A DNA stretch of 47,075 bases from assembly GCA_963169345.1 (NCBI GenBank), contig CAUJCT010000047.1, positions 1 to 47,075 on the forward strand, in the 5' to 3' direction. A program made the position numbers and the translations under genes. Below, piece after piece: positions 44,026-47,075 of the stretch. Numbering within the stretch: position 1 is the first letter of the stretch; the number at the start of each line of letters is the position of its first letter. The notes below the pieces were generated by a model. That model was not told the origin of the DNA. It did no database searches and worked only from the letters and a program-made list of their open reading frames with translations. The stretch comes from Bacteroidota bacterium. GTDB lineage: Bacteria > Bacteroidota > Bacteroidia > NS11-12g > UBA955.

Positions 44026-46176
44026 TTACTGAACAATCAATTTTTGTATATAGGTGTGCTCTGATTGATTGGTCATCTCAATGAAATAGATACCAGGTGG
44101 TAGTTGGGTTTCAATGTGCATAACCATTGTATCCTTGTGCTCATCACTGTACACAATTTGTCCCGATAGATTGATGATTTTTACTTTTAAAATTTCATTC
44201 GTATGACCTGAGCTAATATCAAAACTACCATTGCTTGGATTAGGCTGAACGATATAGGCAGGGGAATAGACCATTGGAATTTCTGTGTTGAAAAATGTGA
44301 AACAATCGCTGGTATCCACACAGCCATTTTTGCTGATTTCGAGTGCATAGGAACCACTTGAATCTGGAGTGAATGTCTGACTTTGTGCTCCGGGAATTGC
44401 TTGCTTGCCATTCTTGCAGTCGAGCCAGCGGTAACTTGCATTTGCCATATTGGCACTGACCGAATTTCCATGTATGGTATAGGTGGCATCCACTATGTTG
44501 ACACTGACATTTAAGTTAAGTGTATTGGATGTTCCGCATGTGTTGGAGGCTTTTATCTGAATGACACCATTGTTGCTGCCGGGCGTTACGGAAATAGAAT
44601 TACTATCACTGCTACCTTGCCATCCTGAAGGTAAAGTCCATGTATAAGTAACAGCATCTGCATTTTTGGGAATGCTGTATTTTAAAACCTGGTTGCGGCA
44701 AATATTAGTTAATCCAAAAATACTGCCGGATAGTTCAGGTGCATACACACAATATTGAGAAAGAAATATATCTGAAAGTCCGGCAGAATTGAGCGTTTGA
44801 CTGGAGTTGAATTGAACAGAACCATTGTAAAAGCCTGTAATTCTCATCTGATCATAATTATCAATAGCCATCGATAAGCACTTTTCCATTTCGGTGCCTC
44901 CAAGTTGAAGAACAGATTTGAACAGACCACTCGAGTCATATTTTAAAATGTAAATATCGATATTACCCTTAGAGCTTAAAAAACTCGAATCTGAGGAAAA
45001 ATCAAAATCAACTTTCCCTTGAAATGTACCCGTAAAATATGGGTTGGATTTTTTGTCAATAGCAATAGATAAGCCAATTTCAGGTCCAGTATTGCCTAGA
45101 TTATATGCCCAGGAAAGCTGTCCGTTTGAATTGTATCTGGCTATAAATGCATCTTGATTGTTTACCGCAGTCAGTACATGATTATTTGCAGATGGGTCGA
45201 AATCGCAATTGCCATAAATCAATCCGGTCAAATAGAAATTCCCAAATTTATCTACTTTGATACATCTGCTGTCACCTATACTTGCATCTGAATACCCCAA
45301 ACGGATTGCCCATATATAATTGCCGCTTGAATTGTATTTGGCTACAAACATATCTTCACCACCTGAAGAAGTCAGAGAATTTGCAGCGACGGCAGGGTTG
45401 AAATCGACAGTGCCGTTAAATGTTCCGGTGATATAGAGATTGTCATTATCATCCTTGCTCATACTTTTACTGTAATCATCCCATGTTCCACCAAGCCCTT
45501 TGGCCCAAACCAATGAGCCATTCGATGCATACTTAGCGATGTAAAAATCACTGACACCACCTGATGCAATATTTAAAGTATTTCCTGAGGGGTCAAAATC
45601 AACAGTACCGGTAAAGCTGCCGCTTATAAAAGTGTTACCATTGGCATCTACTTCATGCCCCGTAACTGTTTCGCTGCCATCGTCTCCAATTCGGTTAGCC
45701 CAGATAAAATTACCCATGCTATCGTATTTGGCGACAAAAATATCATCGCTTCCATCTGTGATAAGATTGAAAGTATTACCGGATGGATCAAAATCGACAG
45801 TTCCTCTGAAGACCCCTGCCAGATAGACGTTTTTTTGATTGTCTGTTTTAATGCAATGACCAAATTCAGAGCTTGTGCCACTAATAGCTTTAGCCCAAAT
45901 GAGATTTCCGGTACTGTTGTATTTGGTCATAAACACGTCATAAGAACCCATAGCTTTTAAGGTGTTCTTATTTGGACCCGGATCAAAATCTGTCGAATCT
46001 TTAAAGAACCCTGTCATTAAAGTATTTCCGACTTTGTCAATAGTCAAAGCATACCCGCTTTCATCTGAACTACCTCCAATTGATTTGACCCAATTGAAAT
46101 TAATTGACTGCGCATTTGTGCTGCCAAAAAATGCAGTACCTGCTATTAAAAGGAAAGAGTGTAATTTTGTTTTCAT
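44026..46176 (-). CDS. Secreted SBBP-repeat protein with T9SS sorting domain
   Basis: A 716-aa protein. Signal peptide 1-22; about eight SBBP repeats of 50-55 residues up to residue 450, each with GxVDFDPSG..., AKYxSxGNxIWA and TGxFxGT motifs, giving a beta propeller. An Ig/PKD-like domain follows (ITNICRNQVLKYSIP-type wording near 490-560), then a T9SS type A sorting domain (IVQPNPSNGSFDISS...GIYFIEMT). FDPxxN loops may bind calcium. The minus-strand TATATTTG at 46187-46194 with TTG 16 bases further up is a promoter candidate. Confidence 0.85.
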   Translation of the reverse strand: MKTKLHSFLLIAGTAFFGSTNAQSINFNWVKSIGGSSDESGYALTIDKVGNTLMTGFFKDSTDFDPGPNKNTLKAMGSYDVFMTKYNSTGNLIWAKAISGTSSEFGHCIKTDNQKNVYLAGVFRGTVDFDPSGNTFNLITDGSDDIFVAKYDSMGNFIWANRIGDDGSETVTGHEVDANGNTFISGSFTGTVDFDPSGNTLNIASGGVSDFYIAKYASNGSLVWAKGLGGTWDDYSKSMSKDDNDNLYITGTFNGTVDFNPAVAANSLTSSGGEDMFVAKYNSSGNYIWAIRLGYSDASIGDSRCIKVDKFGNFYLTGLIYGNCDFDPSANNHVLTAVNNQDAFIARYNSNGQLSWAYNLGNTGPEIGLSIAIDKKSNPYFTGTFQGKVDFDFSSDSSFLSSKGNIDIYILKYDSSGLFKSVLQLGGTEMEKCLSMAIDNYDQMRITGFYNGSVQFNSSQTLNSAGLSDIFLSQYCVYAPELSGSIFGLTNICRNQVLKYSIPKNADAVTYTWTLPSGWQGSSDSNSISVTPGSNNGVIQIKASNTCGTSNTLNLNVSVNIVDATYTIHGNSVSANMANASYRWLDCKNGKQAIPGAQSQTFTPDSSGSYALEISKNGCVDTSDCFTFFNTEIPMVYSPAYIVQPNPSNGSFDISSGHTNEILKVKIINLSGQIVYSDEHKDTMVMHIETQLPPGIYFIEMTNQSEHTYIQKLIVQ

Positions 46177-46186
46177 TTTGATAATA

Positions 46187-46194
46187 CAAATATA
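46187..46194 (-). promoter_or_regulatory. -7 box of the SBBP protein gene
   Basis: TATATTTG on the minus strand, 10 bases before the ATG, with a TTG 16 bases upstream of it (slightly short spacing). Confidence 0.4.
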
Positions 46195-46288
46195 AAAAAT
46201 ATTTGATTATCAAGAAATTAAAGGAATTTTTTAATGAATTTATCTGAGCTTTTTTTTGCAAGAAATCCAATAATTACGCAGTTCCTGC

Positions 46289-47075
46289 TCAATGTAGGAT
46301 GAATAATTTTATTGTTCTGCCAAGATTGTCAGAAATTAAATATAATCCATTCTCCCAGGTACTTGTATCAAGCTCTGTTTTACTATTGAAATCTGTGTGC
46401 AAAGTTGCAACTTTCTGCCCTTGTGCATTGAAAACAGTGAATGATTTGACATTGATATCAGTGCACTCAATCGTAATGGAAGTATTGCCGGGTTGAGGAT
46501 AAACAAGTAAACTGTGTTGACCTGTATTGACCTGATCGATTGAAGTATATTGGGTATTGTTGATAATTTGAAGTGTAAAATTGATATTACCTCGCTTTAT
46601 ATGTCCATTAGTGTCTATTTCAAAGTAAAGATAGGCTGTGTCACTACAGTTGAATGTATCCGTAGCAATGTAACGGAGAGTAATTTGCCCTGAACTTGTA
46701 TACGTGTGATTTGGTGAAGAGAGAGTAGATGTACTGCCATCCCCGAAATCCCAGTTATGCGAACTGATTGGTCCGGTACTGTTGTTGTACAGAATTGCTT
46801 TTCCGGGGTTTAAGGAGTCTGTCTGCAATTGAATATTGGCTATAACTGAATAGCAATTGCGGCATTTCGGTGTAACCTGCATAGATATAGAATCGGAGCA
46901 GCCTATAGTATCCCAAACCTTTAATGACACTGTATAAGTTTGTTGAATCGTACTACTATATGAATACACTGGATCAAAGTTTGAAGTAGTGTTCCCATCT
47001 CCGAAATTCCAGGATACATTAGTAACGTTGCGACCACTTAAGCTGAAAAATTTGATTCTGTTGCAGGAGGTATCA
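46289..47075 (-). CDS. PKD-domain secreted protein with T9SS sorting domain (5' end outside window)
   Basis: The frame is open to the right edge of the window. The visible 260 or so residues contain two PKD domains: NVSWNFGDGNTTSNF, then SHNWDFGDGSTSTLSSPNHT. A T9SS sorting domain ends the protein (LLVYPQPGNTSITIE, GQKVATLHTD, GLYLISDNLGRTIKLFI). The apparent start at 46969 is an internal GTG and is not the real start. Expected to be a large surface-attached protein; it precedes the SBBP gene in the same direction, but the gap of 112 bases holds a promoter box for that gene. Confidence 0.83.
   Translation of the reverse strand, partial: DTSCNRIKFFSLSGRNVTNVSWNFGDGNTTSNFDPVYSYSSTIQQTYTVSLKVWDTIGCSDSISMQVTPKCRNCYSVIANIQLQTDSLNPGKAILYNNSTGPISSHNWDFGDGSTSTLSSPNHTYTSSGQITLRYIATDTFNCSDTAYLYFEIDTNGHIKRGNINFTLQIINNTQYTSIDQVNTGQHSLLVYPQPGNTSITIECTDINVKSFTVFNAQGQKVATLHTDFNSKTELDTSTWENGLYLISDNLGRTIKLFILH

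Noticed and set aside
1..47075. CRISPR array
   Set aside because: No regularly spaced repeats with unique spacers of suitable size; the repeats found are tandem, dispersed or inverted.

Overview
The window looks like the chromosome of a member of the Bacteroidota. It is AT-rich. Several genes are preceded by the TAnnTTTG -7 promoter box typical of that phylum. Six proteins carry type IX secretion (T9SS) C-terminal sorting domains, and there are SusD-free surface lipoproteins and Bacteroidota-specific domains (GEVED, DUF7619-like, DUF6624). I cannot name the genus.

Layout: (1) 1-926 holds the tail of a hypothetical gene, a broken tRNA-like copy and an intact tRNA-Ala(GGC). (2) 881-18819 is an integrative element of about 17.9 kb inserted into the 3' half of that tRNA. 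It is bounded by a 46-bp direct repeat (attL 881-926, attR 18774-18819), has a tyrosine integrase just inside its right end, and has GTTTAAAC repeats inside both ends. Apart from one outward gene (1053-2714, candidate PD-(D/E)xK nuclease), everything is transcribed leftward. In transcription order: integrase; a proteasome-like Ntn hydrolase with a 71-aa partner; an HTH regulator; a translationally coupled three-gene helicase (PLD-SNF2) / adenine methylase / SMC-like ATPase system that resembles Hma; a hypothetical gene; an HTH-orf-RepA replication module; and a membrane J-domain protein. No conjugation or virion genes are visible, so this is a defence-carrying integrative element or satellite.

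(3) 18820-29600 is a graveyard of related mobile DNA. It contains a 523-bp tandem unit carrying a small GIY-YIG gene whose end runs into tRNA-like sequence, a truncated second copy, a fossil third copy at 27342-27443, two remnants of the RepA 3' region broken at the same point, and another GTTTAAAC arm repeat. Among these lie a GYF_2 membrane protein, an ORF with an in-frame stop, a two-gene unit including a HEPN-type RxxxxH protein, a Kelch T9SS protein, an HNH nuclease and an SBBP-type T9SS protein. (4) 29627-47075 looks like ordinary host surface biology: lipoproteins, outer-membrane barrels, T9SS adhesin-like proteins and a metallo-hydrolase.

The most interesting unit is 15805-17409. A 430-aa protein starts Met-Thr, has proteasome beta-subunit signatures at both ends and a long insertion between them. 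It is paired with a 71-aa protein and sits between its own candidate promoter and an intrinsic terminator, next to the Hma-like system. All assignments come from reading motifs by eye; no database search was possible.
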